NCBI GenBank assembly: GCA_002633005.1
Contig: NMRA01000311.1
Span: 261,839 to 325,838 of the forward strand
Origin: Phoronis australis
Taxonomy: Eukaryota; Phoronida; Phoronidae
Reading direction: 5' to 3'
DNA: 64,000 nt
How positions within the stretch are numbered: position 1 is the stretch's first letter; every line of letters starts with the position of its first letter. Made by a program: the position numbers and the translations under genes. This document shows positions 51,606 through 63,788 of this stretch, piece by piece. The notes under the pieces are model-generated. The model had not been told where the DNA came from and ran no database searches. It saw only the letters and a program-made list of their open reading frames with translations.

Positions 51606-54600
51606 ATGTCCTCCAACAGAAAGGTGATAGTTTTGTGTATAGTGGTAGCTGTCGTTTCCGTGGTTATCGGAGTTCTCATTGGGTACTTCAGTAGACAATT
51701 CCCATCAGCGAATTTAACGAAGGAGGCCGACCCTTCCATATCAAAGAAATTGATAGATGGAATCGAACCACAGAGTATTCGTCAATTTCTCCGGTAAGTG
51801 CCGCAAGCCCGGGTTGCAAAAAATCCTCAAAATTCATCCATTGAATAAGTTTGTTGGTTGCAGGATGTCAAATACACTATTCAAAAATGGCAATATGACG
51901 TGTGATAATGCGGTATGTCCTTGCTTGTTATAATCCAGTTCCAATTTAGCCTATACAGCTGTGTCCATGAATAATGTAGACCTGGACTGGGTTGCATAAA
52001 ACTTCAAAGTTATCCGCTGGATAAGTTTGATTGTTACATTAGGCCAGGTGCATTGTTCAACACTATAACAACGTGACGCGTGATAATGCGACGTCATTGT
52101 TGCTATACGGCGTGTAACTTTTATGCAGCTAGACCCTGCAGTTTATCAACGTGGCGGAAGCGTATTCCAATGTGAATTCTTGCTTTTGGATATCGTTACG
52201 TTTGCCTCTAGTATTATTTTTTTGTATTTCGACGTGCCAAGCTTATAATTTCGACTGAAACGTTCGGCGACAGCGCTCAGCTTAGGTGGTCGCCCAACCC
52301 AAAATTACTGAGAGTTGCTAACTGTTCCGTGTACTTACAAACCAAATTTCTCTGATCTTGTACCCTTGCAATGAAAATAAATTTAATCCTATTACCAGTG
52401 CAACTTACCACCCGTATAAAATCGCGCGTTGTAAGCCATGTTTTCTTACGACCAAGTCAGCTCATCTCTAATTTGTGTAAGACAAAACAGTGAAAGTAAG
52501 ATAACTTTAATATTGCCATTGTATTTATATCCAATCTATAATTTCCACGGTAACTGTTACTATGCATATTATTTAGTACGCCATATTATTTCATCATTTC
52601 ATTTGATCAAAAAGTAAATAGGCTGAGCATTCCCATTTCATAGCCATCGCGTGTGTGTCTTGATCAGCGTGACGTCACAAACTTGTAGACATCTCAAACT
52701 CATACGATGGTCCTCCCGACAGTGTTTGAGAACAAAGTGGTCAGAAAATCAACGTTTTAGTAATTTATAGTCTCACCGGCATACCGCCGTGGGGTGCTCC
52801 AATTCGTTTGAGGAGGGGCAGGGGGGTGAGAAATAAGGTTACTCACGTCTTTAGAAAGTCGCCACGATACAGCACCACTCCTTTTAGAGAGTTTCTTCGT
52901 GAAAGTGCAAGTGCAGTATGACTTACCAGACAATACTGGAATGCCACTGCATGCGCGCACCCAGGTTAAAAAATGGGGGGCTCGAATCTTTTAATTGTGG
53001 AGTCGCCGAATTTAGGTAGTTTCTGCCTTTTTAGTGGACTTTTGTCGCATTATCTACGTTTTTCTGAGTGCTTGCTTCTTTGAGGCGGATCATTTTGTTC
53101 ACTTCGCACTTCCTGGGCGGTGCGCGCATGCACTGTTATTGAAATTTCACTATTTTTAAGTTATTGGGGAAAACGTATTCTTGCTACGAAAATAGAGTAG
53201 AAAAATAAACCTATTATAGACCAACGACAGCATCTTCTCTGGAATTTATCCAGGAACCTGACAACCCGTCCCCATTTGGCGGGAACGCCGGCAGATTTGC
53301 AGCAGGCACGGGAATTTGAACAATTCTGGCGGGAAGATGTTGGAATGGACCAAGTCGACATTGTTGCCTATGACGTTCTGCTGTCTTACCCTGACGACAA
53401 AAAACCAAATGTAGTCAACGTGATAGACAGCTCGAGAAACGTTATATTCCATACTCAGTTGTTTGAAGAGATCCTGCGTCCCGATCAAAATCAGCCGAAC
53501 GTTGTTGCGCCCTTCAACGCTTACTCTGCTCCAGGAGTAGTGACTGTGAGTATCTAGTATCCTACAGGTCCTTCACAAACCCGTAGCATTTCATGTCTTT
53601 TTACAACCCAGATGTTGGAATCACGAAAGAAACCCTCACAAACTTATCTCAAAATTCAAAATTAACACGATGACAGTTTGTTATTGCCAAAAAGAATTGA
53701 AGAGTCCCCTTGAAAAGGTCCAATTTCGAACAGGGTGGCCAACACCGTAAAATAATGGATTTTTGACACTCCATTTACTTAGTGACGTCATGAATGATGT
53801 GTTTGGGAATGGAAATAATTTTTGTTATGCACATGGGGTTGAGAGGTTTAAGATATCGTTTTTGTATTTGACTTACTTGTTTCATATTTGTCATTTTATG
53901 TAATGATTAAAAATAAAATCCCCTTTTTATCGGATTTGAGACCACTATCAGTGGAAACACTTGTACAGAAATTTACTAGTCATTTCATACTCATGGCCGA
54001 ATAATGGGACTCTGAGGAAAACGGCAAGAGCCAGTGTTGTCTTCAACTGTACTTTTATTACTAACCACATACATGTATGAACTCCTTTTTTTCTCAATTT
54101 CTTGCAAATTATGAGCAAAAACAGATGATACACTATTTGTGCAGTTAAGAAGCGAAATTGTCCTGGTCCAGGCTAAGGTATACCTGAACTGCCAACGGGT
54201 GGTTCCTTGAGCGGACCTCAAGCGCTGGTGGGGGAGGTCGGTTGCCTTCGCACCAGTCGCACCCTCCTGGACTACAGATACTTTGTTGTATCATTTACTG
54301 CATATGTGTATCATTTTTATTTCTACGTACATGTTGAGTGAATAAAACCAAAAACCTCTCTTTTACTTGTACGGAAAATGGTTTGAAGACATAAACCTGC
54401 AGCCTGTTGACAACTTTGTGATTGTTTTGCCACGACTTGGAGAGTGTGTCTTTAGCTGAGAACTGACTACACTGTCTTACACCACTTGTGCACACGCGAT
54501 GTTTGTTGATAAAAAATAACTGCCTGTTATTTATGAAACACTGTTAACAAAAATAGGATTCGCATAATTAAATTCGGTTCTCAGGGCGATTTGGTGTACG

Positions 54601-57600
54601 TCAACTACGCGCGTGCTGAGGATTTCGATTGGTTGGAGACCAATACAAACATCAACGTTAGTGGCAAGATCGTCATAGCGAGATACGGAAAGATATTCCG
54701 AGGAAACAAGGTAGGACACGAACCATTTTATTTACTTTTATTTTTTTCCAGCCAGTTTGAAACGTCTAGAAAGCAAACCTTTAATTTAAACCACCTATAC
54801 CGCTATAAACCTGCTCTCAGCTTGTTCCTCACGCAGACGAGAAGTGATTTCGGGCTTGCAAAGAACTGTAAATGTGATGTTTTTAGAGACGGCGCTCGTT
54901 GCATAAAATGACACGCCGTGACATACTATGTAACTTGTATACATCATCTCAACCATGTAATAACGAACTGTTAGTTCTTCAGAGGTACTGATAAAATTTC
55001 CATTTTGACTAAGAAACAATGCGAGGCAAATTTCTTAAAGGTAAGTTTTCTTAACCATTGTTCTTTGATGGAAGGTGGGTTTACAACCGCTTGTAAAAAG
55101 TACTTCAAAAAGGCACTCATAGTTACTGAACAGAAACTAGTTGAATGCGTGTTAATGCATGCAAGCATAAAATAAAAAGTCTCCCGTGTACAGCTGCATA
55201 TCCGTGACCGTCAAGGATGACATAGCCATGGAATGTGGGCTGAGTTCCGTTGACCAAAGAGTCTAGAGAAAAAGCGAGAACACGCATGAAAATCACTCAA
55301 GTAAAAGGCAACTGTTATCGCGAGTATCGGGAACTTGCAGGTGTACCGAAGTAAAATGGCAAGGGGTTATCTCCGTAAAAGTGTCTTTCACACGTCTATG
55401 GCCTCCTTTTCCAATTATTATTACTATAACTTGTAAGCTCTTTGATCTGTAATCATCGCGTATTTAGAAATAAATGTATCGTATATAGTACCGTATCGCG
55501 GCCATCGAAGTGGTAATGGCCAAGGGTTCCGGATTTTGAGAACCAGAGTAAATTCTCCCACTGAGTAACGGCCATCAAGGAGCTTAAGTTCTCAATTAAA
55601 TTCCGGCAGAAAATCACCGTTTCCGTTCCATAAGCGAAGATTTCTCGCCGCATGAGTGCAGTAATGGCCTAAGGTGTCCAGACACTAACGCAATGAGTTG
55701 CACCTGGGACACCTCGCTAGTCCCAATCAGCCAAGTTCCCAACGCACAATACCACGAATGGTGTCAAGGCAGTAACGAACGCAATCCTTTTTGTGTTTAT
55801 GGCGACTAAAAACGGAAGCCCCTCAATGACTAAAACACCTTGCTCATTTAGCGCTTCTGACAAAGACCGTACCATAGACTATAGGAGATTACAATATCTG
55901 CTACCCTCCGTCTCTCGGCAGCGGCTAATAACTGTTTCGTATGAGACATATCTGTTATCAAGTAAAAACCGCACTGCACTTTTAGGTCCCATCGCGTGTT
56001 ATTCAGTGGAACATTTCCCGTCCCTGGCACCCTGGAGTCAACTGCAATGTCACCCGAAGATTATAGATTACTACCACATGCTCATGGCGGCGTGTTGATA
56101 AGACAACGTGTTAGCACCAACTGAATCAAAGTCATCTGTTCAAGGACGAGTTATTTATGAGCAGCCCGTGTAAACACAACTGCGTGATACAAAAATAAGT
56201 GATAACAGGAATGTCGTCTTCCCTCGTGTTTGCGCATGTATTTGCAACATGTGCCAAGGAATGTACGCTTATAGATCGTCTTACATTTTTTTGAAGCAAA
56301 CAACATCATTTTAAAAACTGTCTGTTTATGCAAACCAAATATCCGATTGAATTCTAATTATTTTAAAACATCACTGACACTCTCTAAATTCGGGGAGACA
56401 GAGGACAAGCTTTTGGTGCTCAGATTGTTGCTATGGCATGCCCGTACCCAGCCTTTAATATGGGGGGAGGGCTCGAATTCCTGGCGATGTGGACCTTTTG
56501 CTGATAAAAAAGCGGGAGGACTAAAAAAAACGGGGTACCACCTTCACTCTGCGTCTGCGCCTATTTAGTGGACTTTTGTCTCGTTTTCTTGGACTTTTTG
56601 TTTCTCAGAGGCGGACCTTTTTGCCCACTTCGCCAAATGGGGGTCTCATTCGAGCACCCCGAGCCCCCCTTGGGTGCGCGCATGTATAGTAATAGCAGTA
56701 TTTACAATGACAACGCCAGCCCAGCCAATGAGGCTGGGGATACCAATTGAACATCATTTCCGCCCGTAGTCCCTGAGTCGTCTAACAAAAGGACCAGGCT
56801 ACTTATTATGAGCACCGGAACACGAAATTGAGATTTCAGTAACGTCATATCAGTCTTGTTACTCCGTAATGTGTCGATTTACGTGCAATTACCCTCAAAA
56901 CAATACCCTGCAGGGACAGTGGTATGACCTATTTACTCGAAATTCAGCAGGAAATTATTTATTAACATATCCATCCCACTTTATTACGAACTCAAGATAT
57001 GCATCTATTGTTCTGTACTCAAGTTTGTTACGGTTTACATGTATGACTGTTATCCTGTTTGCACTTAATGACCCCTGCATTAAAACTATAAGGTACTCGA
57101 AATAGAACTTGAAATTATGTTTGTCATTTTCTATTCTACTTTTGAGCGAACTCAAAATAAGTGTCTATTATTCTGTGCTAGAGTACCTATGGCTTGCCTG
57201 AATAACTGTCTAATCGTAATTTGAACTTTATGACCCCAGCATTATGGCTAAAAGTTCGAGTCTCAACTCAAAATTTCAAAGTTTTTACTCGAAATCTCGA
57301 AAGCTCGAATATAGCGGTCATCAAATGCGAACTTGGACTAAAACCTCGTATGCATAAACCATAATCGATGTACTCTAGCACAGAATAATAGACACTTATT
57401 TTGAGTTCGCTCAAAAGTAGAAAAGAAAATGCCAAAAATAATTTCGAGTTCGATTTGAAGTACAAAGATTAAACCCCAGGTCCAAGTTTTTAGCTCAATC
57501 TAGGGGTCACCAAGTGCAAATTTAGACCATGTGATGACTCGAGTAATCTAGCTGTAATATACTCGAGCATAGAATAATAGATAATTATCTTAAGTTCGAA

Positions 57601-60600
57601 TTAAAGGAGAACGCAATATTTCAAAAATATTTTGGAGTTCGAGATTAAACCCCGGACCCTGACACCCATATTAAAGGTATTCTCGATTTTAAGGCTGTGA
57701 CAATCTTCGTAACGTGTTTTCAGGTGACTAACTCGTATAAATATGGCGCTGTTGGTGTCATACTCTACTCTGACCCAGACGACTACGCGGTTAGCGGAAC
57801 TTCAAAAGTTTATCCTGACACCTGGTGGCTACCTCCGACGGGAGTACAAAGAGGAAGCCTGAGACTTGGGGGCGACCCTCTAACGCCTCTTTATCCGTCT
57901 GTTGGTAAATGCAGTTTCGAGCTCTTTATATCACGTGAAAGGAACTATTTTTAACACTTGTTGAACTCTTTTGACAGTCAATTTCGCGTCTATAATTCTA
58001 CCTAGGCACACTTCCAAATTCAGTAGATGACAAACACAGAATTTAATTTTATTGACCGAACAGATCTGCAGATTTCACGTCCATTCTTCAAAGAATGTCA
58101 TTTTAAAGAAATGGACGTCCCTTGATAGCACCCGGTCAGATGGTGGTTTCACGCACAGCTTCTGTAATCAGCGAAGATGAAAACGAATGCTTTCACTGAT
58201 TGGCTACAGCGTATAAACACTTGAAGAACGCGGATTAAACTTTCTCTCAGAGTTCAAAAATTGTTTATACAGCTAACCCAGTTTTCGAGAGACAGGGCAG
58301 CTAACACACTTTTGAGCCAAGTCGGACAAGTGGAGGACAATTGATTACGCTGTACTCAGCTCTTCAAACATATTAATGCCTGTATGCAACAGTAAGACTT
58401 TTTGTTATCAGAATTACAAATGGCAGGCTAATAGCAATGCAAAATAGTTGTTAACATGGCGACCAAGCGCCCTACGGACACGCAGCATTTTGGGTAATTG
58501 CTACAGACTCGGGGAGAGCACTGTGATATTTTCGGTAGTAGTTATTAGATTTCAAGCTCAATTTTCATGCACTCGTACGTTTACTTTGACCAAATTCCCC
58601 ATGTAATGACTTTTAGAAAGTGCCTACAGAATTTCTGAAGAAGATGACGAAGCGCGACTTCCAAAAATCCCTGTTCATCCGATAGGCTACGGTGACGCCA
58701 TGATTCTTCTTGGGTGAGTCGAATGATCGACCAAGTAAATGGTGATGAAAATGTCCTTACTCCATTCAAAACAAATAGCAATGTGGAAAAATGGTTCAAA
58801 ATTTGTTTTGTTTGTTAAAGGCTGCCAATCTTTTCCCTCACGGTACGCTTCATGCAGTACTGTAGTTGTAAAATTAGAGGTAAGTAGGCTCCCAAAGCCC
58901 ACCGTATCACCTTGAGCACTGAACGTAACTTACGGTGCGTTGGCGCTACGTTTAAATGCCAAAAGGTGGTTGGTGGCGCCTACATGCGCCTACGCTCCAC
59001 TACAGCACTGGCCGCATGGACGTTCTCTGTGACGTCCTCTAGTCTCATTAACTCAACTCTACAGCTCGCAAGAGAAAATTGCGTTAACGAGAAAGGGACG
59101 TCGTTAATGAGAAAGCCTGTGCGGACCGCGCGGGAAGAAGATTGACAGCCCTATAATGAACCTGCAGAAACAAAAGTACTCGCAAAAATGACAAAATAAT
59201 GCTTTCACAGAAAACGTCAAAAGTGATTATACTGAATGACTCGGAATTGCCCGTCAGGACGGCTGAAAGCCGGCAGAATTCACCATCAGAGCACTGGTAC
59301 ATGTACCTGAATGGTCATTGTCATGACGGAGAAACGGTAGTTTGTTTAATTAGTTTCGTCTTGTACTTTACATCATATTCTTTCAAATCAGTTTAATGGT
59401 GAACAGGCACCGATCTAGGATCACGGTCAGAGGAAGGTCTAGATCCGACAAGAGAAAGGGATAGCATGCATTTTGCATTCATCCACTGCAAGAATACGGG
59501 CTCCCTGCCCTGCAAGGGATATTTTTCACTTATTAAAATTGATCAGTAATTGCACTAATATAACATCTGTAGTTTGGTATTATAATTATTTGCGAGCACA
59601 AAAAACAGTCTGCTTATTGTTTATAGCAATATGACCGGTGACGATGCGCCAGAACATTGGAAAGGGGCGTTGCCGATAACATACAAGATCGGACCTGGAT
59701 TCACACAGGCGCTCTGGCAAGTACACGTATACATGTACTGAGAAGTGATTCGCAAAAATGTCTTAGTGTAGACAGTGGAATGAGCTTTTGCATTCTACAA
59801 CTGTAAGTTACTGTTATCTTTCACTAAAAAAGTTCACACAGTGCAGTGGCGGATTTAAGGGGGGGGGGGTGGGGCAAAGGGGGCCATGCCCCCCTAAAGC
59901 GCTCTCAGATTCCATTTGGCAATACGGGAGTGAGAACGTTTGACGGGCAAAATCCTGGCTAATACTCTACCGTGGACCCCCTAACTCAAAATCCTGGATC
60001 CGCCACTGCAGTGAGATCGACTCTCAAATGCAATGAGCAATGAAGAGCGGTTCGTGACAAGTCTGGATTGAATGATCTTCGTACTCAACCGTGTTAATCA
60101 CGCGAGAAAACATTGAGAATGTCCACATTGTGTTAATCATGCGAGAAAACATTGAGAATGTCCACATTGTGTTAATCACGCGAGAAAACATTGAGAACGT
60201 CCACATTGTGTTAATCACGCGAGAAAACATTGAGAATGTCCACATTGTGTTGATCACGTGAGAAAACATTGAGAATGTCCACATTGTGTTAATCACGCGA
60301 GAAAACATTGAGAACGTCCACATTGTGTTAATCACGCGAGAAAACATTGAGAATGTCCACATTGTGTTAATCACGCGAGAAAACATTGAGAATGTCCACA
60401 TTGAATTTCAATTTGTTGATCATGTGTTCTTCGTGCTTGTTCATTTTGAAGACTGCCAAAAAATCAATTATTGCAAAATACATGAACTCAGATATAAAAG
60501 TATGAAAAATTAGTTAAATGTAAATAAGCACAAACCTAGTATGATCAAGGTCGACTAACGCTTTGGTGTCTACAACATATTTTAATAGTACTAACATCTG

Positions 60601-63600
60601 TTTATGCTTGCAGGAAAACGGAAATGAAAATATCTACTCGCAACAAAAGGGTCAAAACGTACAATGTAATCGGATTTATCAAAGGGGACATCGAACCAGG
60701 TTTGAAAGCGATTCACGTCAATTGAATTTCTTAGTCAATTTCTATTTCAAATGCAATTTAGTTTATGAACGTTTTTTTTTGGGTTTGGAAAGCAAACTTG
60801 TGAGTCAACGTCTACCATTTTGTAACAGTAACGGATAAGTAAAGTTTTACTCACATGGTAATTGAAAAGTTCACTTCTTAATTGTATTCAAGTGTGTCAC
60901 ATATGGGTACCTGGGCTTAACTGTGTATTGTACCGTCGAACGCCGCTTTAATGAACTCACTGAAAGGCAAACGTTGATTTTGTACTGCGTGTCTGTTGGA
61001 TCTAAATTTGGCGAACGTATTATTATACCGGGCTTCTGTATCATGTTATGCACCAAACACAACCGTGATATTTAATCCGGGTACAAAAGCACCTCTCATT
61101 CAGTTGCTTCGTAATTACTGTCAGGGATTGCAAGGACACGCAGCTTTGGATTTTTTATTAGTATCAAAGATCACGAGTCGTTGCGATGTATGAAATAGGA
61201 AAAATTCGATTCAGTTTAACCTTATTCGCCATACACTGATCCAACAACTTTAAAGACCGGCGTACCCGCTTCATCACTCGAAGTTAGATTGCGTTTACAT
61301 GTATAACTCATAAGCATGTCTGTCAAGTTCTGACGTATTTAAAATTGTACCCAATCCTAATAATGTGGGTCTCAATCGTGTTGTGAGTCCCAATCGTACG
61401 TGTCATTGTAATAGTTCCTGATACGTCACCACTAAAAGGGACGTTATCGGTTTTACGGCGGAAAAGCGCATTTTTATTATTGTTAGGTGGGATAGACGTC
61501 ACGGAGTTCTTAGCTGTAAAACAACAAAATCTGTTGTGTTGTGTTTTTCATTACAAACCATTGATTCTCGCCGTTGTCAGCCAGACATATGCTGAACTCA
61601 AGTTATCGAATGGGATTTAGCTCTTCCAGTAGAATCAGACTGCGGGGTTGCAGCTTCGGTTCCGCGCTGAGGCTGATCCCAGAAAATCACTCACCTCAAA
61701 TGCAATGTCTCTTAAAACAGCCGCATAGCCGTGCGCGTGAAATCATAATCATAGACTTAGCATCACACTATAACAGGCTGTCCAATGAGATTTTATCAAA
61801 TTCCAGACCGTTACGTTATCATTGGTAACCATCGTGACGCCTGGGTATTCGGAGCTCTCGACCCGTCCAGTGGTTCAGCCAGTATGCTGGAACTAAGCAG
61901 AGTCTTCGGGAAAATAATAAAAGGAGGTGAGGACCATTCAAGAGCAATACCAAAGACCAGTACCGTAAATATGCTAACAGAAGCCGGCTTCTAACAGAAA
62001 CGTCTCTAAAAGAAGCCGTGGAGTGAAATTAATCAACATCGTGTTTCCAATAGGCCTAAATCTGCCTTATCTTATGAGTTGACGACCGACAAAGGCGATT
62101 TTTTGTCATCGTGGGGTTGGCCTAGTATTTAATAAACCCAGGCTCTCTAATAAAGGGCTTCCTCTAAATACCCCGCCTTCTATTAGAAACTCTACGGCAA
62201 AAAAACTTCCATTAGTGCACAGTTTCTGCATTCATAGTATTTTCCTTGTGCCTTGGAGTTATATTTGGGATATCGGCGTTTTAGGCCAGATCGTCAACAG
62301 GAAGATGATGATGAACGCTCCCTCTAATCTCTCTTTTCCATCTCAGTCGTTGTCTGTAAAGACTCTAAGCTGGTGCCTCCTATAATTCTGACGATGGTTA
62401 AAATTCTAACAGAAACGTTTGATCGCATATGCTTAATATGTAAATATGTTTTTTAAAGTGTTCATCATCGCCTTACGGTTAGATTTGTTGAATCGGATAG
62501 GTTGTTTTTTGGTATCTCGATGTTTGTGAATTTCGTCTTTTCATCCAAATCTGGCACACTAGCTTCTAAAATTCTTTTCCTCAAACCAATCACTGACACA
62601 ATAAGCAACGCATGCTGAAGTTTTGTGTTGGCACTGTGATATTAACGGGGACGTTAGCGTATTGTGGCACTGGGTGAGTAAGTTCTTCTTTCAAATTATA
62701 GTTTTGAAGACTGTAACTGTGTTTGCTAATAGAATTCTCCTAATAATTCTCTTGTTCCCAGTTTACTGTTTTCTTAAATCCAGTGTCCTGCTCATTGTTG
62801 TATTGCATTGTATTTTATTGTATTGTATTGTCTCCTTACATTTGTGAGCATCGGTACAATGATTCGATTAGGATATGAAACTCTGTATATCGCAGCATGC
62901 CATGGAATAGAAACGTAACGACCCATTCCAAAAAAACTGACTTAGCTAAGACAAATCTTAAATTTTAGTACATTTAAAAAAAAATAAATTTGTCTCAAAA
63001 CCAAATCAAGAAAGAGATCTTAAGTTTGACTTAAGTGTATGACCTACGTTTTTCCTTAATTTTGACTAGCTTTCCAATTGTGGAAGTTTCTAAGTTTGGA
63101 AGTTAAGACAAATCTTAGACTTAAGTCAAAAATGAACTTAAGTCAATTTCTTGGAACAGGTCCCTGTTGTTTACACAATAAGGAATTCAATAATCTTCGC
63201 TTTTTTACCAGGCTGGAGACCGAGACGGACAATTGTATTCGCAAGTTGGGGAGCCGAGGAGCATGGAATAGTGGGCTCCGTTGAATGGGTAGAGGTAAAT
63301 TGTATTTTAATAGAGGTAAATTGAATTTTAATACAGAGAAATACTTTTAAGAATTATTTTTACTAGCATTGATATAGTTTATCTGCGCATCACAGGGCAT
63401 TGGTGTGTTACGTCTATTTTACTTTTCTTACGAGGCCCCCGGTCTGTAATGAGACTCGTGGTTTGAATTCGGTAGTTTAAATGCGATGGCGGCTTCTCAC
63501 TAGGCAATGCACAGACACAGTTAGTCACCGAAAAGTTACTTTGTCGTCATATTTCACCAATGAGGAAAGATCGGGTAGATAACTAAATTGTTTATTTACG

Positions 63601-63788
63601 AGTTACGCGCCTGAATTAGAAATGTTATAACCCCTTAAAAACGAGGTTCGATCTTTTTGGAGTACAAACATTGTACAACTGCACAAAACTGATGAGACTA
63701 TGAGGCTATCTGCTTATGTTGTAGAACTACATAAAGTCCCTAGCCGAAAGGACAGTGGCTTATCTAAATGTGGATATTGCATTAGAAG
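51606..63788 (+). CDS. Glutamate carboxypeptidase II-like (FOLH1/NAALADase, M28B) peptidase, 5' part, 10 exons
   Basis: Exons: 51606-51793, 53254-53545, 54585-54710, 57724-57904, 58617-58713, 59627-59716, 60614-60699, 61807-61926, 63212-63294, 63725-63788 (442 residues, continuing beyond the window). It is a type II membrane protein: short basic N-terminus SSNRK, helix [20 protein letters not shown], then ectodomain. Family landmarks in order are [63 protein letters not shown] and GVQRG (PA domain), [11 protein letters not shown], then the zinc site: His of NHRDAW (61830-61832), Asp of GALDPSSG (61860-61862), Glu-Glu of WGAEEHG (63256-63261, catalytic base plus ligand), Asp of LNVDIALEG (63773-63775). 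The family removes C-terminal glutamate from N-acetyl-aspartyl-glutamate or folate polyglutamates on the cell surface. One intron needs a GC donor to stay in frame. The start could instead be the in-frame ATG at 51510, adding 32 residues. Confidence 0.92.
52949..53131. mobile_element. GCATGCGCGCACCCAG-family MITE, copy in GCPII-like intron 1
   Basis: Begins GCATGCGCGCACCCAGG and ends CCTGGGCGGTGCGCGCATGC, a near-perfect inverted pair. The internal GGGGGGCTCGAA, TTTTTAGTGGACTTTTGTC and GAGGCGGA match the 56436-56684 copy. It ends about 120 bases before exon 2. Confidence 0.75.
56436..56684. mobile_element. GCATGCGCGCACCCAG-family MITE, longest copy
   Basis: Starts GCATGCCCGTACCCAGC and ends TTGGGTGCGCGCATG. 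Near the left it has GGGGGGAGGGCTCGAATTCC and near the right CATTCGAGCACCCCGAGCCC, so the inverted repeats extend inward. No coding capacity. In the GCPII-like intron after exon 54585-54710. Confidence 0.75.
57125..57431. repeat. 62-bp near-perfect inverted repeat around a 183-bp spacer
   Basis: The left arm 57125-57186 and right arm 57370-57431 are reverse complements with one visible mismatch. The core is TTTTGAGCGAACTCAAAATA and its complement. Diverged relatives occur outside the arms (about 56985-57080 and 57555-57615), suggesting a larger inverted-repeat family. It lies about 290 bp upstream of exon 57724-57904. Confidence 0.85.
59844..60008. mobile_element. hAT-like MITE with CAGTGGCGGAT ends
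   Basis: Left end CAGTGGCGGATTTAAGG, right end CCTGGATCCGCCACTG, 165 bp. CAGTGGCGGATCCAGG-type ends are widespread among animal hAT non-autonomous elements. A 5-bp CAGTG flanks both sides; a full 8-bp duplication is not visible. The interior is G-rich then C-rich. Confidence 0.75.
60091..60402. repeat. 39-bp minisatellite, exactly eight copies
   Basis: Unit GTGTTAATCACGCGAGAAAA + CATTGAGAATGTCCACATT, eight near-identical copies over 312 bp. Because 39 is a multiple of three, stop-free frames run through it on both strands; these are not genes. It lies in the intron between exons 59627-59716 and 60614-60699. Confidence 0.95.
62920..63164 (-). mobile_element. Second copy of the GGGGTCTGTTCCA-ended MITE, reverse orientation
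   Basis: Read in reverse it begins GGGACCTGTTCCAAGAAATT, followed by GACTTAAGTTCATTTTTGAC, almost identical to the start of the copy at 45015-45271. The other end reads CCCATTCC, a degraded terminal repeat. It ends about 48 bases before GCPII-like exon 63212-63294. Confidence 0.8.

Noticed and set aside
60024-60401. 125-codon minus-strand open frame with 13-residue repeats
   Set aside because: It is the 39-bp minisatellite read in a frame without stops; there is no other sign of coding.
60091-60402. Possible CRISPR-like direct repeats
   Set aside because: Copies are contiguous with no spacers, in an intron of an animal gene.
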